Positions 28,454 through 36,816 of a DNA stretch of 64,000 nucleotides are shown here, piece after piece. The DNA is taken from contig NZ_ADKM02000095.1 of the NCBI RefSeq assembly GCF_000178155.2, positions 27,920 to 91,919 of the forward strand, given 5' to 3'. Source of the DNA: Hominimerdicola alba 8 (GTDB lineage: Bacteria; Bacillota; Clostridia; Oscillospirales; Ruminococcaceae). Both the position numbers and the translations under genes were made by a program. Positions within the stretch are counted from its first letter, which is position 1. The number at the start of each line of letters is the position of its first letter. Under the pieces are notes generated by a model that made no database searches, was not told where the DNA came from, and saw nothing but the letters and a program-made list of their open reading frames with translations.

Positions 28454-29275
28454 ATGGCGGGAGGGATATTTGACTCGCATTGTCATTACGATGACCCTGC
28501 CTTTGATGAGGACAGGTTCGAGCTGCTGGACAGACTGCTGACAGGCGATGCTCACCCAATAGACAGGATGCTTCATGCCGCCACCGATGAAAAGTCGGCA
28601 AGGTTCGGCATCGAAACAGCTAAAAGATATGAAAATTACTACACCTCAGTGGGTTTCCACCCCGAAAATGCTGACGAAGTTCCCGATAACTACATGGATA
28701 TCTTACAGGAACTTTACCGCGAAGCCTGCGAGATACACAAGCTGGGCGCTGTCGGTGAGATAGGGCTTGACTACCACTATGAGGGCTACAATAAAGAAAA
28801 GCAGATAAAGATGTTCAAAGACCAGGTGAGGTTCGCGGTGTGCAAATCTCTGCCTGTCATAGTACACTGCCGCGATGCTACAGAGGACTGCATGAAGATA
28901 CTCAACGAGTTCCGTCCCGAAGGCGTTATGCACTGCTTTTCAGGCTCGGCTGAAACGGCTGAGGAAGTCGTGAAGCTGGGCATGTACATCGGTTTCACGG
29001 GTGCGCTGGCTTTCAAAAACAACAAGAAGTCGCGCCGTTCCTGCGAAGCTGTGCCGCTGGACAGGCTCCTGCTGGAAACTGACTGCCCCTACATGGCACC
29101 GCCTCCCTACAGGGGCGAGCGCAGTGACAGTTCGATGATAGCCGAAACTGCAAAGGTCATGGCTGAGGTAAAGGGCGTTTCGGTGGAAGAGATAATACGC
29201 ATCACCAACGAGAACGCATGCAGGCTGTTCGGTATAAACAGAGATGAAGAGGCTATTTTTCTGAGTTCAATGTGA
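28454..29275 (+). CDS. tatD: TatD-family metal-dependent hydrolase (DNase)
   Basis: 273 residues. TatD proteins are two-metal hydrolases of the amidohydrolase fold with 3'-5' DNase activity, thought to act in DNA repair. Ligand motifs are all visible: FDSHCHYDD (residues 6-14), GEIGLDYHY (about 99), VIVHCRDA (about 137), MHCFSGS (about 160) and LETDCPYMAPPPYRG (about 210). AAAGGAG precedes this ATG; a longer in-frame start at 28409 has no ribosome site. It is followed by a glycosyltransferase 51 bp downstream. Confidence 0.94.
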   Translation: MAGGIFDSHCHYDDPAFDEDRFELLDRLLTGDAHPIDRMLHAATDEKSARFGIETAKRYENYYTSVGFHPENADEVPDNYMDILQELYREACEIHKLGAVGEIGLDYHYEGYNKEKQIKMFKDQVRFAVCKSLPVIVHCRDATEDCMKILNEFRPEGVMHCFSGSAETAEEVVKLGMYIGFTGALAFKNNKKSRRSCEAVPLDRLLLETDCPYMAPPPYRGERSDSSMIAETAKVMAEVKGVSVEEIIRITNENACRLFGINRDEEAIFLSSM

Positions 29276-29326
29276 CGAACATACGAAATATAAAAATACA
29301 ATAATAAACTTTGGAGATGAATAAAA

Positions 29327-30283
29327 TTGGCAGAGATACTGTATCTGGTGATACCTTGCTATAATGAGGAGGAAATGCTCCCCATAACGGCTAAGGCTAT
29401 CATGAAAAAGATGGACACACTTATAGGCGAGGGCAAGATAAGCCCCAAAAGTAAAGTAATGCTGGTGGACGACGGTTCTAAGGACAAGACTTGGGAAGTC
29501 ATCGAAAAACTGCATGGTCTGGCGCAGACCGATATCTTCACGGGCATAAAACTCTCGCGCAACAGGGGGCATCAGAATGCACTGCTGGCAGGTCTTATGA
29601 CAGCAAGGAACTACGCCGACATAATGATATCGATGGACGCAGACCTTCAGGACGATATAAACGCCATCGACGGCATGCTGGAAAAACGCGCTGAGGGCTG
29701 TGAGATAGTCTACGGTGTGAGGTCTTCGAGAGAAACTGACACCGCTTTCAAGCGCAACACTGCACGCGCCTACTACAAGGTGCTGGAGATGATGGGTGTC
29801 GAGATAACCTATGACCACGCCGACTACAGACTTATGAGCAAACGTGCCGTAGATGCGCTGGCTGATTTCAAGGAGGTCAACCTGTTCCTGAGAGGAATGG
29901 TGCCGATGGTGGGCTTCAAGAGCGACATCGTGAAGTACGAAAGAAACGAGCGCGTGGCGGGCGAATCAAAGTACCCGCTGAAAAAGATGCTGGCTTTCGC
30001 GATAGAGGGCATAACTTCGCTGTCGGTAAAGCCCATAAGATTTATTACAGCGCTGGGCGTTATCATTTTTGTAGTATCTATACTGATGCTGATGTACTTC
30101 CTTATCGACAAGGCTTTCGGCAACACCGAAAGGGGCTGGGCTTCCACGATAGTTTCGATATGGGCTATCGGCGGTCTGCAAATGCTGGCGATAGGTGTCA
30201 TCGGTGAATATATAGGCAAGATCTATCTGGAAACTAAGGCAAGACCTAAGTTTATCATAGATATAAATCTGGAAGAGAAGTAG
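29327..30283 (+). CDS. Polyprenyl-phosphate glycosyltransferase, GT2 family
   Basis: 318 residues. GT-A motifs LVIPCYNEEE (residues 6-15), LVDDGSKDKTW (about 46) and SMDADLQDD (about 103) are present, and two C-terminal membrane segments (about 235-260 and 270-295) follow. This is the layout of DPM1/GtrB/YkoT-type enzymes that load a sugar onto undecaprenyl phosphate for later transfer to cell-surface polymers. The start is a TTG after GGAGATGA. No GtrA-like flippase or GT-C enzyme is adjacent, so the acceptor polymer is unknown. Confidence 0.9.
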   Translation: MAEILYLVIPCYNEEEMLPITAKAIMKKMDTLIGEGKISPKSKVMLVDDGSKDKTWEVIEKLHGLAQTDIFTGIKLSRNRGHQNALLAGLMTARNYADIMISMDADLQDDINAIDGMLEKRAEGCEIVYGVRSSRETDTAFKRNTARAYYKVLEMMGVEITYDHADYRLMSKRAVDALADFKEVNLFLRGMVPMVGFKSDIVKYERNERVAGESKYPLKKMLAFAIEGITSLSVKPIRFITALGVIIFVVSILMLMYFLIDKAFGNTERGWASTIVSIWAIGGLQMLAIGVIGEYIGKIYLETKARPKFIIDINLEEK

Positions 30284-30299
30284 TTCCTTCCGAAAGGAA

Positions 30300-30425
30300 A
30301 AACCAAAATAAATACGACCTCACTGACGGCGATGCGTCAGCGCTGGACTCCTGTCGGGTGCTTGGGAGTTTCGGTGCAGACAGGTGCAATATCGCCGCAG
30401 AATGGTCAGAAAGCAAAAAGGAGTA
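30300..30425 (+). other. GC-rich foldable leader before the SseB-like gene
   Basis: The 149-bp gap between the glycosyltransferase and the SseB-like gene has no frame but holds complementary pieces: CTGACG/CGTCAG (about 30323-30340), CCTGTC/GACAGG (about 30351 and 30382) and ACTCC/GGAGT (about 30348 and 30364). The last two overlap, so they could be alternative or pseudoknotted folds. No T tract and no known riboswitch consensus was recognised. Confidence 0.35.
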
Positions 30426-30432
30426 GAAAATT

Positions 30433-31041
30433 ATGGCAAATCAGAACTTACAGATCTCAGGCAAGGTATCCAACGAGAAGATCGACAACACCGCACTGGT
30501 AGAAGCTATCGGCGCAATGAGAAATGAATTCAATGCAGATACACAGAACAAGGTCATCAACAATGCGCTGAGATCGACTTTCCTTGTACCTGCTATCATC
30601 GAGAAGAATCAGGAATTGGTGGCTGACAAGGAGAACCACGTTCAGTTCCAGGACAAGCAGACTGCAAAGTTCCTGCTGATAAACAAGAATGTCAAGGACG
30701 AGGACGGCAACGAGAAGACTATCTCTTACTTCCCTGTTTTCACAAGCAAGGAAACTCTTGACGAGATGAGAAAGACCACCGACCAGAATTTCATGCCTTT
30801 CGCTATGAAGTTTGCCGACATCGCCAACCTGACAGAGAACACCCCCAATGTTGAGGGCTTCGTACTCGACCCATTCACCAGAGCGCACAACCTGCCTTTC
30901 ACTAAGGGCATGCTGGAGTCAATCAAGCAGACTCTCATCAATTTCAGAAATTCAAGAAATGCTGCTGTAAAGGCTGCTGAGGAAGCTACAGGCGAGAGCG
31001 CACCCAACATCACAGTAAACTCCAATAAGGAAGAAGTTTAA
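30433..31041 (+). CDS. SseB N-terminal domain protein
   Basis: 202 residues. The middle (about 30-150) has the SseB N-terminal pattern: F-L-V-P-A at the start, a sheet around AKFLLINKNV, then FPVFTSKETLDEMRK and GFVLDPFTRAHNLPF. In other bacteria the domain is linked to rhodanese-like or secretion-associated proteins, but no function is settled. The Asn-rich N-terminus and the disordered Glu-rich C-terminus lie outside the domain. AAAGGAG precedes the ATG. A foldable gap precedes it and a terminator follows. Confidence 0.8.
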   Translation: MANQNLQISGKVSNEKIDNTALVEAIGAMRNEFNADTQNKVINNALRSTFLVPAIIEKNQELVADKENHVQFQDKQTAKFLLINKNVKDEDGNEKTISYFPVFTSKETLDEMRKTTDQNFMPFAMKFADIANLTENTPNVEGFVLDPFTRAHNLPFTKGMLESIKQTLINFRNSRNAAVKAAEEATGESAPNITVNSNKEEV

Positions 31042-31049
31042 TATTACTT

Positions 31050-31083
31050 GGGTCGGGATAGTCATACTGTTCCGACCCTTTTT
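31050..31083 (+). terminator. Terminator after the SseB-like gene
   Basis: GGGTCGG (31050-31056) and CCGACCC (31072-31078) with five T. Confidence 0.88.
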
Positions 31084-31159
31084 ATGTTAACGGCGATGAT
31101 GATACGAAAAAATGTATAAGGTATCAGCTTTGCCGTCTGATAGATGTGAGGTGAGCCGA

Positions 31160-31678
31160 ATGAGATATATCTTTTGCCCTCAGTGCGGCAGAAAGCTGAG
31201 TGACAGACCTGCGGGCGATGAGGGACAGGTGCCATACTGCATGGGCTGTGACAAGCTGTGGTTCGATACTTTCCCCAGCTGTTCGATAGTACTGGTGGCG
31301 AATGAATATGACGAGATAGCACTGCTGAGACAGGATTACATGTCAGACAAGTACACGACCTTTGTATCGGGGTACATAACTCCGGGTGAAAATGCCGAGC
31401 AGACGGCAGTACGCGAGGTCAGGGAAGAGATAGGCATAGCCCTTGACGGTGTTGACTACGCGGGTACATACTGGTTTGAGAAACAAGGTCTGCTGATGCA
31501 CGGCTTCATCGCGCGGGCGAAAAAACAGCCGTTGGTGCTGTCTTCTGAGGTGGACTGGGCTGACTGGACACCCGCCGAGAAAGTGATAGAAACTATCTTC
31601 CCCGACTCGCCCGGAAATGCCGCTTATGCTATATATATGAAGTTCATGGGGGAATACTTCGGCAAGGGGGAAAAGTGA
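31160..31678 (+). CDS. NUDIX hydrolase with N-terminal zinc ribbon
   Basis: 172 residues. The N-terminus has a four-Cys ribbon, FCPQCGRKL then YCMGCDKLW (about residues 5-35), as in NudC-type NADH pyrophosphatases. The NUDIX box is GYITPGENAEQTAVREVREEIG (G-x5-E-x7-R-E-x-x-E-E-x-G, about 75-97). It probably hydrolyses a nucleoside diphosphate linked to another group; NADH-like dinucleotides are the closest guess, since the NudC SQPWPFPxS motif is absent. GAGGTGAG precedes the ATG. Its TGA overlaps the next ATG. Confidence 0.87.
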   Translation: MRYIFCPQCGRKLSDRPAGDEGQVPYCMGCDKLWFDTFPSCSIVLVANEYDEIALLRQDYMSDKYTTFVSGYITPGENAEQTAVREVREEIGIALDGVDYAGTYWFEKQGLLMHGFIARAKKQPLVLSSEVDWADWTPAEKVIETIFPDSPGNAAYAIYMKFMGEYFGKGEK

Positions 31679-32373
31679 TGTACGCTGAGGAAGAAAAGTT
31701 CGCGCAGATACAAAATGACCTCAGGCAGAAAATAAGTCTGGAGGACAGCTTTTCGGCTGATGCCCTTAAGACCGTTGCGGGCGTAGACCTCGCCTACTGG
31801 CAGGAGGGCGACACCGAACGTGCAGTCTGCTGTATAGTGGTGACAGATGCCGCCAGCGGCGAAGTCATCGAGAAAAAGCAGTGTGACGGCATGATAGATG
31901 TGCCGTATATACCCGGTTATCTGGCATTTCGGGAACTTCCGCTGGTGCTTAAGACTGTCGGACTGCTGGAAAATGAACCCGATCTTTTCATTTTTGACGG
32001 CAACGGTTATCTCCACCCGCGTCACATGGGCATCGCGACACATGCGGCGCTGGTCATGGGCAGACCCGCTATGGGCATAGCGAAAACATACTTCCGCGTA
32101 GACAAAAAGACCGACTACACCGAACCCGCCGAAGATGCGGGCAGTTACACCGACATCATAATCGACGGCGAAGTATACGGTCGTGCGCTGAGGACACACA
32201 AGGGCGTTAAGCCTGTGTTCGTGTCGGCGGGAAGCGGCATAAGCCTTGACACTGCCTGCGATATCTCACTGCGGCTGACTTCAAAGGAAAGCCATATACC
32301 TATCCCGACCCGTCTTGCCGACCTTGAAACGCATACCGCGAGGGCGGCGCTGAGGGGCGGCGCGGAAGAATAG
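31678..32373 (+). CDS. nfi: Endonuclease V
   Basis: 231 residues. Endonuclease V nicks DNA near deaminated bases, mainly hypoxanthine. Catalytic and wedge motifs are visible: AGVDLAYW (about residue 37), VPYIPGYLAFRELP (about 80, the conserved Tyr wedge), FDGNGYLHPRHMG (about 110) and SAGSGISLDTA (about 185). It starts at an ATG that shares one base with the NUDIX stop (TGATG), so the two are coupled; pairing a nucleotide-pool enzyme with deamination repair is plausible but inferred. Confidence 0.94.
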   Translation: MYAEEEKFAQIQNDLRQKISLEDSFSADALKTVAGVDLAYWQEGDTERAVCCIVVTDAASGEVIEKKQCDGMIDVPYIPGYLAFRELPLVLKTVGLLENEPDLFIFDGNGYLHPRHMGIATHAALVMGRPAMGIAKTYFRVDKKTDYTEPAEDAGSYTDIIIDGEVYGRALRTHKGVKPVFVSAGSGISLDTACDISLRLTSKESHIPIPTRLADLETHTARAALRGGAEE

Positions 32374-32453
32374 GCGTTTTCCCCGCAAGGGGACGGAACT
32401 AAAAGACCCCGCAATAACCGCATTTCCTTAATGGAAACAGCGCAAAAGCTGAC

Positions 32454-32483
32454 TTGACAGCGCAATTATTCTTGTGATACAAT
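32454..32483 (+). promoter_or_regulatory. Promoter of the GH8 gene
   Basis: TTGACA, 18 bp, TACAAT, 34 bp before the ATG. The gap 32374-32517 holds nothing else that I see. Confidence 0.78.
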
Positions 32484-32517
32484 GTAATTACCAACTTTTG
32501 TTATATAGGAGGGTATC

Positions 32518-33675
32518 ATGTTCAAGAATAATTACCGCAACGTGTTTGCCGAGATCGGCAAGAGCGAAACTGAAATAAAAACGCGGCTGGATAAGCTGAC
32601 AGAAGAATTTTTCTTCGGTGATGACAGCTTTTACCATGAAGTCGGAGATATGGGATATCTTGAAGACACGGGCAACCATGATGCCCGCACTGAGGGCATG
32701 TCCTACGGCATGATGCTGGCTGTACAGCTGGACAGAAAAGATATCTTTGACAGGATATGGAAATGGTCAAAGCACTACATGTACATGACCGACGGCTGGA
32801 ACGCGGGTTATTTCGCGTGGTCATGCAAGCCCGACGGCACACGCAACTCTGACGGTCCTGCGCCCGACGGCGAGGAATACTATGCGATGGCGCTGTTTTT
32901 CGCTTCACACCGCTGGGGCGACGGCGAGGGCATATTCAATTACAGCAAAGAGGCGAAAGACCTCCTGCGAAGCTGTCTGCACAAGGGCGAAGGCGATACA
33001 GTCGGTGCGCCCATGTGGGATATTGAGCGCAAGCTGATACTTTTCGGACCAGCCTGTGATTTCAGCGATGCTTCATACCATCTGCCGCATTTTTATGAAC
33101 TTTTCGCACTCTGGGCATACGAAGAGGACAGAGAATTCTGGGCGGGTGCGGCTAAGGCGAGCCGCGAGTATATCGCGAAGTCCTGCCACCCCGCAACAGG
33201 CATGAGTCCCGAATACGGCGAGTTTGACGGTTCACCGATGTCAAGGCCTCTCCCCTGGACGCATGACAGGCACGATTATTTTTACAGCGATGCTTACCGA
33301 ACCGCCGCAAACATCGGTCTTGACTGCGTATGGTTCGGCAAGGACGAGGGGCATTTTGCCGCCGTACCGAGATTACAGCACACGCTGGGCATCATAAACC
33401 GCGATGAACCTTACATGACATATGAAGTCGATGGCACTAAGCTGACACAGCCCGCACTTCACCCTGTCGGGCTTATGGCGGCTACTGCTATGGGATCGCT
33501 GGCGGTGAGAGATAAGCTGTCACTGACATCACCCGACCCAAAAGTTCGTCTTGCGGCTGAATGGGTCGAAAAGCTGTGGAACTCTCCCCTGCGCACAGGC
33601 GGGCGGCGGTATTACGACAACTGCCTTTACATGTTCGCATTTCTGGCGCTCAGCGGCAATTACCGCATCTGGTAG
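32518..33675 (+). CDS. Reducing-end xylose-releasing exo-oligoxylanase, GH8
   Basis: 385 residues. The protein has the (alpha/alpha)6 GH8 layout: DARTEGMSYGMM (acid Glu, about residue 62), WNAGYFAWSC and GPAPDGEEYYAMAL (Asp near 121), SDASYHLPHFYELF and DRHDYFYSDAYRT (about 245, candidate base Asp). Closest to Rex enzymes, which release xylose from the reducing end of xylo-oligosaccharides. There is no signal peptide, so it acts in the cytoplasm on imported oligosaccharides. It is monocistronic, between its own promoter and a terminator. Confidence 0.9.
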   Translation: MFKNNYRNVFAEIGKSETEIKTRLDKLTEEFFFGDDSFYHEVGDMGYLEDTGNHDARTEGMSYGMMLAVQLDRKDIFDRIWKWSKHYMYMTDGWNAGYFAWSCKPDGTRNSDGPAPDGEEYYAMALFFASHRWGDGEGIFNYSKEAKDLLRSCLHKGEGDTVGAPMWDIERKLILFGPACDFSDASYHLPHFYELFALWAYEEDREFWAGAAKASREYIAKSCHPATGMSPEYGEFDGSPMSRPLPWTHDRHDYFYSDAYRTAANIGLDCVWFGKDEGHFAAVPRLQHTLGIINRDEPYMTYEVDGTKLTQPALHPVGLMAATAMGSLAVRDKLSLTSPDPKVRLAAEWVEKLWNSPLRTGGRRYYDNCLYMFAFLALSGNYRIW

Positions 33676-33685
33676 AAAAACACCG

Positions 33686-33717
33686 ACACCCCTGCTTTAT
33701 GACGGCAGGGGTGTTTT
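33686..33717 (+). terminator. Terminator after the GH8 gene
   Basis: ACACCCCTGC and GCAGGGGTGT form a 10-bp stem followed by TTTTAT. Confidence 0.9.
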
Positions 33718-33793
33718 ATGTTTCTCACAATTTTGGTGTGTCGGCGCGGAAAGCAATACACGACCAAATCGGGACTTATGTTTTACACACAAT

Positions 33794-33826
33794 AAAAGGC
33801 GCTTCCCTTTTGCGGGGAAGCGCCTT
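33794..33826 (-). terminator. Terminator after glmS
   Basis: On the minus strand AGGCGCTTCCC and GGGAAGCGCCT pair over 11 bp and TTTTATT follows, just past the glmS stop. Confidence 0.88.
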
Positions 33827-33837
33827 GTTGTTATATT

Positions 33838-35676
33838 TTATTCAACAGTTACGCTCTTTGCGAGGTTTCTGGGCTTGTCAACGTCAAGACCCTTAGCCAC
33901 CGAGATGTAGTAACCCAACAGCTGTAACGGTACGACCGCAAGGCTTGCCGCGAACAGCGGGTCGGTCTTGGGAACGTATGCGGTGAAGTCTGCGGTATCC
34001 TCAACGCTGTAGTTGCCATAGGAAGTCAGACCCATTATGTAAGCACCGCGCGACTTGCACTCGACCATGTTTGAAACTGTCTTTTCAAACAAAGCCTGCT
34101 GTGTCAGCACGCTTATTACCAGTGTGCCGTTCTCGATAAGCGAGATAGGACCGTGTTTCAGTTCGCCTGCGGCATAAGCCTCCGAATGGATATAGCTTAT
34201 CTCCTTCATTTTCAGCGAACCCTCAAGGCTTACTGCGTAGTCGATACCTCTGCCGATAAAGAAAGCATCGCGTATATTCGAGAACTTAGATGCGAACCAC
34301 TGTATACGCTCTTTATCCTCCAGTATCTTTGCCACCTTGTCGGGAATGGTGTTAAGTTCTTCCAGCAGTTCGGCAAATCTCTCTTCTGTTATCTCTTCGC
34401 GCACTTTTGCGAACTGCATAGCCAGCAGATAAGCGGCGATAAGCTGTGTGCTGTACGCCTTTGTTGTAGCAACAGATATTTCGGGACCCGCAAGTGTGTA
34501 GAACACGCTGTCAGCCTCTCTTGCTATGTTGGAACCTACCACATTGACTATGCCGAGAGTCTTTATGCCGCGCTCTTTAGCAAGCGTGAGAGCGGCGCGG
34601 CTGTCGGCAGTTTCGCCCGACTGGCTGATTATCACCACAAGGCTGTTCTTACTGAGGGGCATCTTCCTGTATCTGAATTCGCTGGCAAGTTCTACCCTCA
34701 CAGGTATAGAAGTCAGTTCTTCAAACACATACTGTGCCGCAACGCCCACATGGTAAGCCGAACCGCAGGCAACTATGTATATCTGGCTCAGCGCCTTTAC
34801 CTCTTCATCAGTCAGACCGAATTCGTCAAGCACGATTCTGCCGTCCTTGACAACAGAGTTTATGGTATCCCTGATGACCTTGGGCTGTTCGTGTATCTCC
34901 TTGAGCATGAAGTGCTCATAGCCGCCCTTTTCTGCGGCTTCGGCGTTCCACTTTATCTCAGTGAGTTCCTTTGTTATCTCCTCACGCTCGATATTATAGA
35001 ACTTCACTTCGCCCTTAGACAGCTTTGCTATCTCCAGATTGCCGATATAATAAACGTTCCTTGTATATTTGAGTATGGCAGGCACATCGGAAGCCACATA
35101 AGTTTCGCCGTCAGCGATACCTATTATCATGGGGCTGTCCTTGCGGGCTGTGTAGATCTCTTCGGGATATTCCTTGAACATAACGCACAGCGCATAACTG
35201 CCGCGTATACGTATCATAGCCCTCGCGATGGAGTCAACAGGACCCTCGCCGTACTTGCGGTAGTAGTAGTCTATCAGCTTAACAGCGACTTCGGTATCAG
35301 TCTGCGACCTGAAAGTGTAGCCCGCCTTTACCAGCTTCTCTTTAAGTTCCTGATAGTTCTCTATGATGCCGTTGTGTACCGCGATGACATTTTCATCGTC
35401 AGTGGCATGCGGGTGAGCGTTCAGCGCAGATGGTTCACCATGAGTCGCCCATCTTGTATGACCTATACCGCAGCAGCCTTTTACAGCCTTGCCGCCATCG
35501 GTCATATTGACCAGCACTGCCAGCTTGCCTTTTTCCTTGATTATCTCGGTATCTCTGTCACCGTCACGCACAGCGATGCCAGCCGAGTCATAACCTCTGT
35601 ATTCCAGTTTGGACAGACCGTCCAGCAGCACAGGTGCCGCCTGACGCATACCTGTAAATCCAACTATTCCGCACAT
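33838..35676 (-). CDS. glmS: Glutamine-fructose-6-phosphate aminotransferase (isomerizing)
   Basis: 612 residues. GlmS makes glucosamine-6-phosphate for peptidoglycan. The catalytic Cys directly follows Met (MCGIVGFTG), with EYRGYDSAG at about 30 and two SIS domains with SQSGETADS (about 350) and the C-terminal KPRNLAKSVTVE. The ATG at 35676 follows GGAGG by 9 nt and is fixed by the need for Cys at position 2; a longer frame exists upstream. The leader is only about 80 nt, too short for a glmS ribozyme. Confidence 0.97.
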   Translation of the reverse strand: MCGIVGFTGMRQAAPVLLDGLSKLEYRGYDSAGIAVRDGDRDTEIIKEKGKLAVLVNMTDGGKAVKGCCGIGHTRWATHGEPSALNAHPHATDDENVIAVHNGIIENYQELKEKLVKAGYTFRSQTDTEVAVKLIDYYYRKYGEGPVDSIARAMIRIRGSYALCVMFKEYPEEIYTARKDSPMIIGIADGETYVASDVPAILKYTRNVYYIGNLEIAKLSKGEVKFYNIEREEITKELTEIKWNAEAAEKGGYEHFMLKEIHEQPKVIRDTINSVVKDGRIVLDEFGLTDEEVKALSQIYIVACGSAYHVGVAAQYVFEELTSIPVRVELASEFRYRKMPLSKNSLVVIISQSGETADSRAALTLAKERGIKTLGIVNVVGSNIAREADSVFYTLAGPEISVATTKAYSTQLIAAYLLAMQFAKVREEITEERFAELLEELNTIPDKVAKILEDKERIQWFASKFSNIRDAFFIGRGIDYAVSLEGSLKMKEISYIHSEAYAAGELKHGPISLIENGTLVISVLTQQALFEKTVSNMVECKSRGAYIMGLTSYGNYSVEDTADFTAYVPKTDPLFAASLAVVPLQLLGYYISVAKGLDVDKPRNLAKSVTVE

Positions 35677-35760
35677 GTTTATATACCTCCAAGTATTCAG
35701 CGATATACCGCTGCGAACTGTATTGCATATCATCAAAAAAAGCAACAAAAAACTATTTTA

Positions 35761-35789
35761 ATTATAACAGAATAACGCCCGACTGTCAA
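35761..35789 (-). promoter_or_regulatory. Promoter of glmS
   Basis: On the minus strand TTGACA (35784-35789), 17 bp, TATAAT (35761-35766): full consensus. Confidence 0.85.
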
Positions 35790-35835
35790 TAGTTATGTTA
35801 ACTTTTTGGCAGTTTGACACATAACGGTCACATAT

Positions 35836-36815
35836 TCATCCGCTGTGGTTTGCCGAGAAAACATCTGCCACATCTGATATTGTAATATATGCGGCGGGGT
35901 CGGTATCATGCACGATATTTCTCATGCGGGTCACCTGAAAACGGTTGACCACGAAATAGATGAAAGTCTTTTCGGCGTTGGAATAGCCGCCTTTTGCGTT
36001 TATCAGCGTCACGCCGCTCCCGAACTCACTGCTCAGCCGTTCAGTGACTTCGGCGGGCTTGTTGGTTATTATTATCGCACCCTTTGCGCGGTCAAGACCA
36101 TCAACGATGAAATCCACCGTTTTCAGTGCCGCACCGTAGGTCACTATGGAATACAGCGGCAGTATCCAGCTGTTTAGCACCAGCCCGCAGACTATGTAAA
36201 GGCACACGTTGTATATCATGCAGAAAGTGCCGACAGTTATGCCTATCCGCTTTGCAAATATCACCGCCATTACCTCTATGCCGTCCATCGCACCGCCGAA
36301 GCGCAGTGCGATACCGCTGCCCGCCCCCGATATGACTCCGCCGAACAGCGCACACAAAAGCAGGTCGGTACCCGCCAGCGGTGAAGCGAAACGCACATCA
36401 ACAGGCAGAATATCGGTTATCAGCCACGCCGACACCGAGTATATCAGCACCGTGTACACCGCATACACTGTGAAAATGCCGCACTGCTTTTTCGACCCGT
36501 ACAGGAACAGCGGCACATTATAGCAATCCAACTATTTAAATTCACAAAATCCAGTCGCAAAAGCTCGGATCTATGGATTTTGTGACTGGATTTTGTCTGA
36601 ATTTTAAGGCGGATTGCTATAAGTATCACCGGAAAGACCGAGAGTGACAGCGATGCGGGCGTAAGCTGTGCCGCCAGCATCGAAGTTCCCGAAATGCCGC
36701 TGTCATAGAGTTTTACAGGTGTCAGGAAAATGGTTATGCCGAAGGCGTTTATCATGCCCGCCAGCGTCAGCATAAGGATATTTATTGGTTTCAGTTTTGA
36801 CAGTATCTTCTTCAA
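35836..36815 (-). pseudogene. YitT-family membrane protein gene split by a MITE
   Basis: YitT/DUF161-DUF2179 proteins are six-helix membrane proteins of unknown role with a soluble C-terminal domain. The N-terminal part starts at a TTG (36815) whose ribosome site, AAGGAGG, lies in the last codons of copA, and runs to VFPVIL; the C-terminal part resumes with NVPLFLYGSKK in another frame. Between them lie 99 bp with inverted ends. Removing that element and one TA copy restores VILNVPLFLYG in one frame of about 290 residues, normal for the family. As it stands the protein is truncated after about 70 native residues. Confidence 0.88.
36521..36619. mobile_element. 99-bp MITE with TA target duplication
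   Basis: The ends are TAGCAATCC and GGATTGCTA, flanked by TA (36519-36520) and TA (36620-36621). The inverted repeat continues inward: AAATTCACAAAATCCAGTC at the left faces GACTGGATTTTGTCTGAATTT at the right, leaving a central spacer of about 23 bp. It has no reading frame. The TA duplication points to an IS630/mariner-type transposase acting in trans, which is not encoded in this window. Confidence 0.85.
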
Positions 36816-36816
36816 A

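Noticed and set aside
28044..28601. A 185-codon minus-strand frame before tatD
   Set aside because: It runs across the tatD start and promoter and the edge of the element remnant; composition is not protein-like and no ribosome site is present.
35677..35760. Possible glmS ribozyme before glmS
   Set aside because: The leader from the consensus promoter to the ATG is only about 80 nt, too short for the ribozyme, and no core motif is seen.
34153..35775. A 540-codon open frame on the plus strand
   Set aside because: It lies antisense to glmS, whose motifs are unmistakable; the antisense product is rich in Cys, His and Tyr, with no ribosome site and no family likeness.
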